A DNA stretch of 64,000 nt, from the NCBI GenBank assembly GCA_037892935.1, contig JAYXKI010000007.1, positions 682,001 through 746,000 on the forward strand, given 5' to 3'. The notes below the pieces were generated by a model. The model saw only the letters and a program-made list of their open reading frames with translations. It made no database searches and had not been told where the DNA came from. The position numbers and the translations under genes were made by a program. Below, piece after piece: positions 47,748-59,596 of this stretch. How positions within the stretch are numbered: position 1 is the stretch's first letter; each line of letters begins with the position of its first letter. This stretch comes from Phlebopus portentosus. Lineage: Eukaryota; Basidiomycota; Agaricomycetes; Boletales; Boletinellaceae.

Positions 47748-49008
47748 CACAGGATCCCATGTTAGGTGATCTACAAAAAAAGTGTATATCTGTGTAGTTA
47801 ATATATTATCTTGGGTAGAGAAGTCCATGTTAGTGAACCAACGCTAATATGCAGTGAATGGGTCACCAATATATTAAACCTCGGGCGAAACACGATTTTT
47901 TGATGATCTGCGAATCGGCGTGATCGGCAGAGCGATCTTACCAAAAAGGGACGACGCGCAAAGCTCTTGAAACTTTGCGCGTCGTCCCTTTTTGATAAAA
48001 CCGATCTGTCGATTACGTCGATCTGAAGATCATCGCGAATCTGTGTCTAGACCATCAATCCGTACAGCTGAGGCTTATGTATGCCATATTTTCAATGCAA
48101 ATATTTATCGAGTAGAGATGACAGTGACAGATTTCACTAAAAAATTATGTAGCCTACACCTCGAAATACCTCGTCTACAAAGCCCTGTGCAGGATAGGGG
48201 GTTAGGGAGCTAGTGGATATGCATTCCCCATCTACACAGCTGTAGGCGCCTCCGTGTCCTTGCAATTTCAGGGTCCAGTCCTTGTGATCCGGAAGCTCAA
48301 GTCCCTAGACCGCAGTAGTATAGTCCTGCCACCCAGGTAGCCAGATATAAGAAATCTTCACATCTAGATAAGTTTCAAGGGTGCCGATGTGGAGATAAGA
48401 GCATCGAGAAGCATTCCTCGTTCAATTGATGCATCCGCCGGAAAGAACCTGTTCATTTCACCGATTCGATGGATATGGAGCATAGGTGACGTTGATGCAT
48501 CAGCCAGAACAGTCTTTCTTCACGTTGAGACGGGTGGGAATAGACCCAAGTATAAAGTCACCAGAAACACGATCGCGAGCACTGGCTCCATGAAATTACA
48601 TTCTTTTGTGAATGTGAGACTCAACCTCTCGGCCGCGGATACTTCCATTTTCATAATTGTACTTTTAGAGAGCACATCGCAATACATCAAACCTAAGATA
48701 TCGTAGGCGCCGGGATCACATTCCTTGGATAAAATTATCACACTGCAATTTACATTCCGATCGTTATTTCTTTTACATACTTCCATTCTGAACACCCTTG
48801 AAGGAGTCAACGGGCGCCACAACGGTCTTCAGCACAGCTGTACCTACAAGCCTCTGTGTAGTCGGACAAAAAAAAAAAATAGAAATATCTGGCACCTTAA
48901 ATCTCCCACACTAGCTTCCCATCTCTGCGTCCCTCGTTCTCAGACCTTCAGCTTACCATGGATTCCGATGTAATTACCTTCTCTTAACGTTCCTTTCTGC
49001 CGGTGCTG
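47748..49008. other. Transposon-island spacer with hairpin
   Basis: About 1.3 kb without a supported gene. It holds the perfect hairpin at 47943-47993 inside a larger imperfect palindrome (about 47905-48045) and a 12-nt A-run near 48869. The plus-strand frame 48389-48706 has no recognised similarity. Confidence 0.45.
47943..47993. repeat. Perfect 21-bp-arm hairpin
   Basis: The arms at 47943-47963 and 47973-47993 are exact reverse complements around a 9-nt loop (CTCTTGAAA). Each arm contains GGGACGACGCGCAAAG, and its GACGACGCGC core recurs in the repeat copy near 42208. Weaker pairing continues outward for about 40 bp each side, so this is probably a small foldback MITE. Confidence 0.85.
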
Positions 49009-49933
49009 ATGGTGCAACTTAAGTCTGTTTCCAACCTTGCAGCACTGGAGGCTCAGAGTGAGCCTGACGCAATGCACTTGCCATCCGGCGGTATTTCAAC
49101 CGAGCACAGTGGTCCCCTCCGTCCTATTTCGTCCACCCGTGAAATGCGGGCCATTGTAAGTTTATCCCATTTATATTTCCGATTTATGACTCATCCTACC
49201 TGCAGGCCATGCTCATTGCCCTATTCATTTCAAGCGGGCCTTACTCTGTATGCAGCCCTGCTTCTTTGGGACTGTACTTCGTCATTTCTGGATCATGCCT
49301 TCAAATTTTGGTCGATAGATACGATTATCGCCTTGTCACCCTCGCCGCAATTGTACTAGTCGGAATCGTGTCCTCCTCAGAAGTTTATCTTCATGAGAGT
49401 ACGATTCCATCAGTTTTGGCCATTACACTGATCATAAGCAGTGAGGCTCTATTACTGATCGCAGCGACGCGTAATCTTAGGAAGGAGAACGACACTATTG
49501 GAGTTTCCAAGGTCTATGCTGCGGTGCGTCCGTACAATCAATGATAAATCTCGAATCTAAAATATCTTTTTCGTAGACGACTTTGATCTTCAAGCACCTC
49601 CTTGACCAAGGCATCCTGCCCCTAGATGGAACTACTGAACCAAGTATCCAGTCCACCCTGCGACGAACATTTTTCACGATCGCGTTCATGCTATCCATCA
49701 TGTCTCTTTGGCTGCAAGCTATTGGAATCCGTCTTCTGAACTCGAGAAACTGCAAGCGAGATATCTTTCGCTGTTGGGCGTCATTACTCGCAACCATACT
49801 CCATTGCATCGGTGCGGGATTCTCCTTTGCCTATATAGTTGTCGCCGCGTATTATTCTGCATCTGAAGTTCCTTTTATTATTAAATTGGCATTTACTGCT
49901 TTAGGCTTTTGGACTATTGCTGTTTTTTTCTAG
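49009..49933 (+). CDS. Uncharacterised polytopic membrane protein
   Basis: I do not recognise the family. Three exons (about 49009-49155, 49206-49521, 49578-49933) give roughly 270 residues. After a polar N-terminus (PDAMHLPSGGISTEHSG) come about six hydrophobic segments: AMLIALFISSG, LGLYFVISGSCLQIL, LVTLAAIVLVGIV, VLAITLIISSEALLLIAA, TIAFMLSIMSLWLQAIGI and a final pair ending LAFTALGFWTIAVFF. Lengths and loops resemble the many small lineage-specific integral membrane proteins of Agaricomycetes. An alternative first exon starts at ATG 48958 with a GTAATT donor. It sits inside the transposon island but shows no lesion. Confidence 0.6.
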
Positions 49934-50190
49934 CCGTATGACTAATTTATTCAAGAAGTTTCTTCTCGTTTGAACAATGTTATTGCCATGTACATAGATC
50001 TCGATTTTGCATGATTTGTATATGTACGTGAATCCCGTAGCTTCTACACAATATTTATATGAGTATTACTCAACAATGTAGTACCGGAATTACATGCATA
50101 GCTCCAAATCTGCGCCTCAAAAACATCTAAACTAATAGGGGAACGCCTGTAGTGTCAATAATCAAGAGTATCTTCCAGTAAGATGAACGT

Positions 50191-50471
50191 CACGTGATTG
50201 CCGCACTTTCGTCCGGACGGAAAGCGCGTCGTTCATATATGGCAATGTCGTTTGTAAGCGAAGATTTGCGCCACGTGATTGCCGCACTTTCGTCCGGACG
50301 GAAAGCGCGTCGTTCATATATGGCAATGTCGTTTGTAAGCGAAGATTTGCGCCACGTGATTGCCGCACTTTCGTCCCGACGGAAAGCGCATCGTCCACAT
50401 ATGGTAATGACATTAGTATGCGAAGATTTGCGCCACGTGATTGCCGCGCTTTCGTCCGTCCGGAAAGCGCG
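50191..50471 (+). repeat. 81-bp tandem repeat array (about 3.5 copies)
   Basis: Units begin at 50191, 50272, 50353 and 50434, exactly 81 bp apart. The first two are identical; the third has about ten changes and the fourth is cut after about 38 bp. Each unit opens with CACGTGATTGCCGCAC, includes the palindrome TTCGTCCGGACGGAA and AAGCGCGTCGTTC, and closes with GCGAAGATTTGCGC. Because 81 is divisible by three, open frames run through on both strands with 27-residue repeats; these are artefacts. Confidence 0.93.
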
Positions 50472-51050
50472 AACTATCGTAGAACCCCTCTTTTCAAATC
50501 CGTGTTGTGGGCTCGATACAAGCTAAATTCATCCTGAAAAAAATCCAGGTAGTATATTCTGCATGTAGGAGAATAGCCGTCAGCTTTTCCCGGTGAAAAA
50601 AGACCAATTGTGCACCAAAATTGGCTGAATATCGAAATGCAAGGCCAATGTGTCACTCCTTGTCACTGCATCAATGTCATTGTACTGGACAATGCGCCAT
50701 ATCAATTTATCGGTCTCGAAAGCCACAGAAATTTTATCTTCGTTGCATAGTATCAGCATATAATAATTTAAAGCACAGAGGCAAATGAGAAAGTCAGGTG
50801 TATACAGCACATCTTTTCTCCTCGATCAGTTGTGACGCTCTGTGTCTGAAGTTGAAAAGAGGGTTATCCGACAGATATTGAGCTCACAAAAGTAAATAAA
50901 ATTATTCTGAGTGAATATACATGAAGCATGCTATAAACTGAGCCTGTGAGTTTTTTTTCTAGGGAAATTCATTGAGTTGTAGTGCAGGAGGCCAGAATTG
51001 AAAAGTGGGGTTTTATAATAGTAGTGATCTGTCTAGTGATCGACTTGAGA

Positions 51051-51125
51051 TGGCTGCTGATCTTTTGCCTGACCGACTTGCTGATCACTTACTGATCGGC
51101 TTGCTGATCAATCTGCTGATCACCT
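51051..51125. repeat. GCTGATC short-period repeat cluster
   Basis: Six imperfect copies of a CTTGCTGATC-like decamer lie within 75 bp, visible by eye. It could be a degenerate minisatellite or a cluster of protein-binding sites. Confidence 0.6.
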
Positions 51126-51435
51126 TGTAAACTCCACCTTTGAAAAACAACAAAATAAGCATGAGACTCCCTCTATTAAGGGTAGGTTTTCCTTTCTAAG
51201 ATTTCAAGTGCTATTCATTACATCACGTCAAACGGTTGAGATGTTGTGAAGAAGTAAAAATAGTGCTATTCTGAGGAACTTGAAGATTAAAATATAGCGA
51301 TAATTTTTGAGATCTAGGTCTAGGAATTTACAGTTACTTATTAGATGCACTCTGCGACGCTTTTCCCAGTGGAGGAAGGGTCGCAGTAGTCACATGCTAG
51401 GTCACGTGCATAACTAAGTCACATGAAAATCTCCT

Positions 51436-51490
51436 TAGTGAGCGACGCGCTTCCGTCCGGAGGGAATACGCGTCAGTCACGTGGAGTGGA
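51436..51490 (-). repeat. Diverged inverted copy of the 81-bp repeat family
   Basis: In the same orientation as the 42.2-kb copy: GCGACGCGCTTCCGTCCGGAGGGAA, then GCGTCAGTCACGTGG. The order GACGCGC, TCCGTCCGGA, CACGTGG is kept but with more changes. It lies about 850 bp upstream of the TET/JBP ATG. Confidence 0.6.
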
Positions 51491-52342
51491 TCATCGGCCC
51501 TTACCATAAGTAGAAAGCATTCTGATTCACTGTCACTCAAATTTAGAACGATCGGCGAGTGATCGTCCATTGATCAGACGGTCAACTGGTGTAAAATTTC
51601 GTGATCTTTCTTAACTCCAGTGAAAATTGGACTGAATTGCTTATATAGGAAATATATTGTAGCTGTACAAGGTCCTGTTTTTGGACCATTTTACAGCTCC
51701 CAGGTGGTTTTCAATGAAGTAGAGACAATTAATTTATAACACGCGATGAGTGGACTGGGTGAAAATTTGGTTGGATTTGAGGGTCAAAATCATCAGTTGC
51801 GACTCTTTTTCATTGAATTCAGTTTATATATGCTACACATAGAATTAGGAAAGCACAATTTTTCTCAATGGTGATACCTGACGCAGATCTCTTTGGGGTG
51901 TCTCCTTGCCCATTACTATCTCAGAATTAGAAGGCATTCAGTTTTATTCTACAAATCAAATTTTTCTTTCAATTTTGACAGGCAGTAGACAGACAGTTTA
52001 AGTTGCATACTTCTTCTGAGCAATTTGGTTGAGAATCGAGCTCGGGACTAAATGGGTAGTACCAGAGGAAAGGCGGAGCACATGACAGATGTGAAGTGTA
52101 ATGGGGAAGTCCAATTTCCCATTCACTTTCTGAATAAAGTTCTCTTCAATCAGAAAAGTCCAGAATGCCGCTACTAATGCAAACAGCTGTAACTGGCACA
52201 TTGGCATTCATGTCAGCAATCTCTTGGCGATGATCATCTGGGAAACGTGGTGTCTTACATAAGGATGGAGCAAACCTGAATTTTTTTTATAACCCTTGAC
52301 CCTCGGTCATCTTTAAGCAACACTCAACTGCGATCTTACGAA

Positions 52343-53925
52343 ATGAATACGGAAGCAGAAGCAATAGTCGAGCCGGTTAAGATATGGGATATTAAGGTAG
52401 GCTCATGTCATCTGAGCTTGTTTAGGAAGTAAATAAGCGGCTCAGGGGGATCCCTACCGCCTATATTTTCCTAAGGGGATGGAAGTCTTGCAGATGAGCC
52501 AAGTATTACCGGATAATAGGTATGTAAGCCATACTCCTAATCAGATCTTAAACTCACCTTTTCAGGCCGGAAAATTTTATGAAAATGCGGCCTTTCGTAA
52601 GGATGGAAAAACATTCTTCCCTCATCCCCGTACGAATAGACGCAAAAAATGTGCATATAAGGGACTCCTATGGCCAGGAGGTGGATAAGCGACAAATACG
52701 TAATATGCAAATTTTCTCGGTCCCCCTGGATATGGAGGATCTACCCCACTCATCCCCAGCTTGGATTGGAAAACCATATAAGGCATGCCCCATTGAGCAG
52801 ATCCCTTCTCTCCCTTCTCGGGTACCATCAGGCCTGCACCCAGAGGTCAGCCCAGAAATTGTTAACCTTGTGACGAACCAAGGCTGGCAATATATCAGAA
52901 ACTCTGGGTGAGTGTCCTTAGAATTCTGAAAGCATTAACTGAGTCTTTGCAGGAATGCTCAAGTGGTCACAGACTGTGCAGGACGGCTGCTTATTGTCAA
53001 ATGTAGAGCTCCAGAGTCCATATTTGTGGATGGGGAAGAGATGCAGTGGTTGGATCTGGTTGCAGAAGTTGAATTGGCAATCACTGCACTTAGACAGGCT
53101 GTTGAAACAGAAGAGGCAGAAGAACATTCTAGAGGCAGTTATTCCTGTATTAGCTTTGGGAACTCTTATGGTGGAGGTCAACAGGTATATATCAACTATG
53201 CTTCTATTTCATAAACTCAATGTTGTGTAGAGTCCACAGAACATGAGCTGCAAACCTGCTAGTGCATATGCTGCACTGAAGACCTTCAAAACAGATAGGT
53301 TTGTGCAGGCTTATGCGAGAAGGGTGGCCTGTAAGTTGCTATCAATTTTTAGTTTTCCTTGACAGCTGAATTTGTCTTGGCAACAGGCCTTTTCAGGACG
53401 TGGCAGCCAAAACTGGCCAGGCTTTACTCATTGACACAACTGAGCATCATCATGGTGAATGAACTGGCTTCCATGTGCTTTCCAGACTCCCAGTTTGCCT
53501 CCTGTACTGTTAATTTTGGAGAAGCATGCTACACTTGCTGGCACCTTGATCAGAAGAACCTAGTATTTGGTTTATGTGCAGTTGGGGTGTTTGGAGCCTT
53601 TGACCATCACAGATCTGGTCAATTAATGTTCCAATATGTTGATATCATCATGGAGGTAGCACCTGGGGATGTGGTGTTTTTCCCTTCCTCTTTGCTTCCC
53701 CATCGTAATGCACCACTGCATGCAGGTGAAACAAGGCAATCCATGGTGTTCTATTCCCCTGGAGGCATTTTCCGTTTTGTTAGCCAGCGCTACAAGAGCA
53801 AGCAGAAGGATAAAGATGGAAAGGATGTGGAATTGGAAGAAGAGGGAAAGGAGTGTGAAGATGGAAAACAGAGGTGGAAAGATGGATGCAGTCTTATATC
53901 CAACATTTCCCACATCTTGCAGTAA
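52343..53925 (+). CDS. TET/JBP-family Fe(II)/2-oxoglutarate dioxygenase
   Basis: Six exons (52343-52396, 52476-52519, 52566-52907, 52953-53184, 53231-53330, 53366-53925) close without lesions to 443 residues. The double-stranded beta-helix core is C-terminal. It starts with the HxD iron-binding pair in CWHLDQKN (His317, Asp319), continues through GAFDHHRSGQLMF and VAPGDVVFFPSSLLPHRN, where His370 is the distal ligand, and has a candidate 2OG-binding Arg381 in ETRQSMVFYSPGG. The fold and motifs match the fungal TET/JBP oxygenases linked to KDZ transposons. Known members oxidise 5-methylcytosine to hydroxymethyl and further products, probably here too. A Lys/Glu-rich tail ends the protein. It is convergent with the JmjC gene. 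Confidence 0.8.
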
Positions 53926-53975
53926 GTTTTTCTGATTGATATCCGCATATAGCATATATTTAACAGAACATATAA

Positions 53976-56900
53976 CTAATTCAGATAGTCTAGGATAGAC
54001 TTCCATTTCAGGCCTCTGTAGCAACGTACTTCAAATAACCGAACCGTTTGAACCAGTTCTTCTTCCACTTTTTTCACAGCCTCTAAGAAAGCCGTCTCGC
54101 TGGATGGAGGTGGTCGATGAGCTTGCACGAATTCTACAATGTGTTCACAAATAGTCTTATAGTCGTGCTCGAACTTAGAAGTGATCTGCCAGCAGTGCTT
54201 GCCGGATTCGACGGGGATCTGTGGGTTGAGTTCATCAAGATTGAAGAGGGTCGACATCAATATGGCGAGCTGTCTGAGGTCGGGCTCGCTCTCGTCTGCT
54301 TGACCGGGTAATGTTCAGTTGCCATGCAAGGTGGCTTTATAGTGAAACAGAATATCGACTCACCTAGGGAAGTTTTGGAATCGTAATCCGAATTCATCAA
54401 TGCCATGAAGCCTTTCATAAGCAGCAGAGGGGCTTTGGGATGCTCCGTGTTTGTGAGATATTGCCCAAAATAATGCTCCCGGATTAAAGAAATAGCAGTA
54501 GATTCCATGGTTCCGAAGTTGTAGAAGTGTCCTCCAAGAGCCAGGCTGTCCTGCAAGGTGAGAACTGCGTGAACAGTTCCGGGAGGCATGATTCTAATAC
54601 TCGTTTAGTGCCCAGTCCTGTAATATGGGTATAAAGCACCTACAGTTCATCTCCGGGCGAGAGGACTGCACAATCGAATAAAGACTTCCTCGGGTCAAAC
54701 CCCTGCTCATCTCCCCAAAAGTTGCACCGGCGAGCTATCCACCACGCCTTCTTCCCCTCAAGTAGACACACGTGGGTTGCAAGGCCCGCGGCATCGGTGT
54801 GCAATCTGGAATAAGCACCCGAGTGAGCCGCAAGTGCCCACTGCGAAGCCAGAGAAGTCAAGTCTAGATTCGTGCGAGGCTTCCAGGTCGGAAAATCCTC
54901 GTAGACGTATTTGGAGAAATGATCCAACTCACTGCATTTCGGGTAAGTGGGCATCGTGAAAGGAGGCGATGTCACTTACAGAGGCAAACAGTTATGATGA
55001 ATCGGGATGTCAAGCACGTTGCAGCACCTTAGCATACGCCCGGTCCTTTTGCGTTCCTCAACGTCACGTATAAACTCCCGAATGGTGACCCGACGAGTTA
55101 CGGAGACTTCTGGGGCCCTCGCACCCCTTGTAATTGTCCAATCTATGCAAGCTCATATATATAAAAGTCGATGAGGCCCCGGAAAAGTCCTACGTACCTC
55201 TGCATTGCCGGGCTGCGTCCAAGCTAACCAGATTTTTTAGCTTTGGGTCATGCATACCAGTGATACCATGCGGAGCATCTAGTCGGCCACCGACAATATG
55301 AATTGGGCCTATATGCAACATGTCATTTTTCTCTCTGGAACTGAAGGCGTTCCAATGAGCTCGAGATACAGTCCGTAATACCGATTCATCTTCTGCGGCT
55401 GGCTTAGCCGGGGGGGCTTGGTACTTCATAATTTTTTCGTATTCCAATCGGTTCTGGTGCTTCGGAGGGTTTATATCTAATCCAAGCGAGATAGAAACAA
55501 TCTTACCATAGCAGGCCAGAATGGCACATGTAGCGTTTCCTCCACAAAATCCTCCTGCCCGTACATCTCCTCGAAATCTGTCAGATCTGACTCTGAGCCT
55601 TCTGTCTCATGCAAATTGGCCTGGGAGAGAGATGTAGTATTTTCCGGAGAATTAGCAGCCAGCCTTACCGTATCTTTCAAATTTGGTAGAGGGCGCCAGA
55701 CGGTGATCGGTATAGTCTTAGTAAAAGCCTGATGTCGTAGGGAACAATGGATCACGACTCGTCGCCTCAAGCTTGTAGTAACTCACCACCACTGGTTCAC
55801 TCTCAAAGAGCGACGTTAATCCATGAATTAATGAAATGCTGTCGTCGTCAGACGGAGGGTCCTCCTGCACCTGCTCTAATGTGGAAGGATGTTGCGGCGG
55901 GGTAGACGAACCTCCCTCGAGATCTTGAAAGCGGACACGGCTTTCTATATGCCCATCGAACACTATGTTATAGTTGACGGAGTCTCTTTGTATTGACTTA
56001 CCTTGCCTTCGAGACTGTGACCTTGTTTGATTCCCATCGCCCTGGTTTGAGATCTCATCGTCCTCGGATCCGACCTCAATATATCGTCTTGATAGTACCT
56101 TTGATCGGCTTCTTGTCGGACGACACTGATCGATCTATGAGGAAGGGATCAATGGAAAGACGAGCAAGTTTGCGTACAATGATAGTGTTTGGGGAAGCGT
56201 TTCCTTTCGCATGCCTCTTGCGCCGAGTCTGCCGTGGTCGGAGCACCCTTTCCGTGAAAATGTCAACTGCATCATTACCATTATTCGTATCTTCAGATTC
56301 AGGGTAAGGCTGCATTGTATTGACCGTCCCGGTTTCCTTGATGCTCACCTTGATTATCTTCACTTTCGGCTCCTTCCCCGGTGTTCTCACCTGTAGCCAC
56401 CTCGTCTTCTTCCGGACCCTCACCTTCCACGTCGCCTTGAGCACCCTCATCAATATCCATGTCGCCTTGTGCGTCTTCTTCATCCGCCGTTTCACCTCGG
56501 GCATCTTCATCCTTGTCGCCTTGTGCGTCCTCTTCATCCGCCGTCTCAGCTCGGGCATCTTCATCCTTGTCGCCTTGTGCGTCTTCTTCATCCGCCGTCT
56601 CACCTCGTGCATCTTCATCCTTGTCATCTGGGAGTTCTGGGTCACCATCCCCCACCGCGACGCACCCGTCAACGTCCATCCCGTCATAAATGTTATCATT
56701 ATCCGCTACGGGCTCATCAACTTGCATCGGTTCATCAGCATCGGCCGACTCATTGACGGCTGCAGGGGCGCGGTCATCAACGACCTCTTCTGTTATGCAG
56801 ACTGCGTTATCTGGAGCCCTAGCCGGCCTTGTTCCTGTGTCGGAACGTAACTTCCTGGCGAGACCGGAGGTGGATGAGGCATCGTCATTGTTATGGGGTC

Positions 56901-59596
56901 GCTTAGTGGGCACTGTTTTCCTCGATGCCTTTGCTGGGGTAGTGGCCCTGTTTTCACGTACTTCCCGTTGTACGTTACTTTCTGAAAGCGGCAGGCTCGC
57001 CCCTGCTCCGGTCACTTCGTTGTTGTCGTCGTCTTGTTGATAACCATCCATGTCCTCATCAGACCTTGCTTCCGTCTCAGGTGCTCCGGCGGATGTCTCG
57101 GAACCATCTTCAAAGTCGAAGTCATAGTCTTTGATCGCCTCTGGGTGAACGACCTCGGCGGTAGAAGTGAAGTCCGACGCGTCTCTATACGCGAAATCTT
57201 CAATTGTCACCATAGGCGCTGCCGGTCCATTGGTCGTTGCCTCGACGGTTTGGGAATTCATATCCGCAAGTTTCTTTATCCCCTGACGCCGGTATTTTCC
57301 TTTCCTCGTGTCCCTGATCTGGTTTCGAGCTTGCAGCTCGACCTTTATTTTTGGCAGGTTGCGAACTGACTCCTCCAGCCAGCGCTGTCCCTCATCTTCA
57401 GTTAGGTCAACTAGTGTGACGTTTCGGGTGTCTGCACCTGGCTCTTCGATTGACAGGGTCATAACCTCCACAAGTTGGAGGCTCAATGGATTGGACTGTT
57501 TCTGGTGTTCCCAAAGTTGTTTTATCACGACCGGCTTTATTTCTTCGGGTTTTATGAGCGTAGTCGTTCCATGAACAATTCCTCGATCATGCCAATAATC
57601 GATCGCGCTCTGCATTGACGGATAGAAGCCTTCACGCCCCTGGACCGCCATTCCAACAATAAGGCGTAGCAGCGATTTCTCTACGTCTCTTCTCGGAGTG
57701 TGAGGTTGGAGTGCAATGAGTCGCATGCTCTGAGGAATATGAGAATGAGTCGACTGAAGGGATTAAAGAAGTGACAAACCGTGAGCAAATCGTTCAAAGT
57801 CAGGCGATGCAATCCGGAGCCTTTGTGATTCAGTGAAGTCAGAAGGCAGAGAGGAGAAATGCAGACCGAAATGTAGAGCGGGCGAAGCAATGTGATGTCA
57901 TCCATGTTCCGCATGGTGGCCGGTAAATTAGGAAACTCGTTGCTGTAAAATAATGAGAGAGGGCTAAAACAGAATGAGAAACTGCACGCACATGAGTATT
58001 TCCACGAGGGTCTTAGGTGAATAGTTCGGGACTGTGGGATCTCTCATTGATTCTCTCTAGGATGATGGTCAACCAGAGGGCAGCGACAATCCAGGAAGAA
58101 CTTACCTGCGCAAGGGCAAAAAGTGCGAGTGCTGCTTGGCAGAAGTTATTTTCCACCTTGGCGATGCGCATGCGATTTTCTGTGTCATCTATACCGCCCA
58201 CCAGCGTGACAATCACATTTCTGCCTTGGATGCTAGTGCTGGTCGCTGATTCGGAAGATAGATTGAAGGGTTGTAAAGCGCCGTGTGAAGACGACTCTGA
58301 GGCGGTTGGGGACGGACTTCTAAGGCCGATTCCGGTGCTTACTTGCAGGTTCAAGTCGCTGGCTGGGGTGTCTCGGGGTTCCAGGTCGGGGTCGGTCTCG
58401 GACTCCAGCGGATCAGGCGAGGCAATCGGAGCGGCGTTTGGTCTGTACCTGTGCCAGATAGTAAGGAAATCCCGGAGCGTGATATCCCAGTGGAACAACA
58501 AATCAAATATTCTATGGTGCTTTGCCAGCTCTGCCCATTCGCCAGGATCCATGTGGGGGACTGGGAGGGGCCGGTCGTCCTCCATCGGTGTCTCGCCCAG
58601 AGCCCAAGCCATCCTGTCGGCTACTACGAGATGCATGAATTCGTGAATGAATTCCGGCCTGGAAGTCCTTTGAATTTGCGATCGGAACGCATGTCTCAGT
58701 ATGGATCGCTCTTTGCGGTCCTTGGCTTTGAGGCTACGCAGTAATCGCGTTTCCAGAACCTGTCCAGTTCTGAACAACAGAGACACGAGGTGGTCTTCAT
58801 CAAACGTTGTAAGTGACCGGGGTGTGGGTGGTAAGCCAACAGCGTGATGGACGTATGTCTGCCACTGCGGTGGTGATGCGTAGAAGGCAACAGATGAACC
58901 CAGAGGTGTGAGCGTCAGCACACAGCGCGGCCCCGTCAAAGTTCTCCTACTGAGGATCGTTTGTATAGCAGACTGGAGTTGTTCCGCTGTATTAATGGTT
59001 GTCGGCAAAGTACATGGGACAGTATCGCATCCCGCTTGCGCTGTCTCTGCTTGGCTATGCGCTACAATGGGGGATTCCTGAGAGTCAACAGATTGCACTG
59101 CATGAAGCGTTCGCTCAGATGGTGGGGAGTCCTCAGAGCCTTGCAGGCGTTCTTGAGCGTCGTGACGCGCTTCTTCGCGTTCAAAGGTAGCTTCGACCTC
59201 TGGAGACGGCTGACCATTTCCCGTCGAGTCGTGACTGTCTGCTTCATCGCGCCTGGTTGAAACCTCCTCTTGAGCAGCTGGATGTGAGGATTCTCTAGGT
59301 AAAGTGCTTGCTCGCGTTGAATCGTTACCTGAGGCTGTCGCACAAGATCCTTGATTCACGACAACAGTTGATTGAGTAGCATATGCCGCTGGAGTCTGGG
59401 GGCTTGGTTTGGCTCCGTGGGCGAGAGCAAGAGCCGTATCAGAATCAGATGAATTGCCGGTATGGTCTTGCGTACTCTCGTAGATGTGAGCGGGCACTTC
59501 CTTGTTAGGTTGCTTAACTGTATGACGTGACACTCCATTAGTTTTTGTTACGCGGCCCCTGAGCGCACCTCGACGACTACGCCTTTTTGCGGGCAT
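53976..59596 (-). CDS. Large JmjC-domain protein with long disordered N-terminal half
   Basis: I read one minus-strand gene of many exons. Splice joins keep the frame between blocks that could be taken for separate genes: ALFALAQ to RESMRDPT near 58105-58060, EILINEFPNLP near 57940 and NDLLT to SMRLIALQ near 57775-57725. From ATG 59596 (MPAKRRSRRGALRGR, basic and NLS-like) come a disordered region and a helical domain (LLFRTGQVLETRLLRSLKAKD). An acidic Glu/Asp tract with three 54-bp repeats follows. The C-terminal catalytic region has LHTDAAGLATHVCLLEGKKAWW, giving the HxD iron ligands, and PPGTVHAVLTLQDSLALGG with the distal His. JmjC enzymes demethylate histones or hydroxylate proteins; the substrate is unknown. 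A CACGTG lies 70 bp upstream of the start. ATG 59668 is an alternative. Confidence 0.72.
56461..56622 (-). repeat. 54-bp coding tandem repeat (three units) in the JmjC gene
   Basis: Units start at 56461, 56515 and 56569, exactly 54 bp apart with few differences. On the minus strand each encodes an 18-residue acidic unit built on GDKDEDARGETADEEDAQ. Near-identity suggests recent expansion, so copy number may vary between strains. Confidence 0.88.

Larger units (their letters stand above)
50472..52342. other. AT-rich spacer upstream of the TET/JBP gene
   Basis: About 1.9 kb without a supported gene. It contains a cluster of TGCTGATC-type short repeats at 51051-51125, a CACGTG near 51413 and a diverged single copy of the 81-bp family at 51436-51490. 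The region just upstream of 52343 should hold the TET/JBP promoter. Confidence 0.45.

Noticed and set aside
50162..50526. Open frames of 83 and 110 codons on opposite strands with repeated 27-residue units
   Set aside because: They are produced by the 81-bp tandem repeat, whose length is a multiple of three. No start context, splice signal or family similarity supports a protein.
56320..56850. 176-codon plus-strand frame with hydrophobic repeats
   Set aside because: It is the antisense of the acidic 54-bp repeats of the JmjC gene.
57681..57914. Separate small genes within the JmjC locus
   Set aside because: Splice sites join these frames to their neighbours in phase, so one large JmjC gene explains them better.
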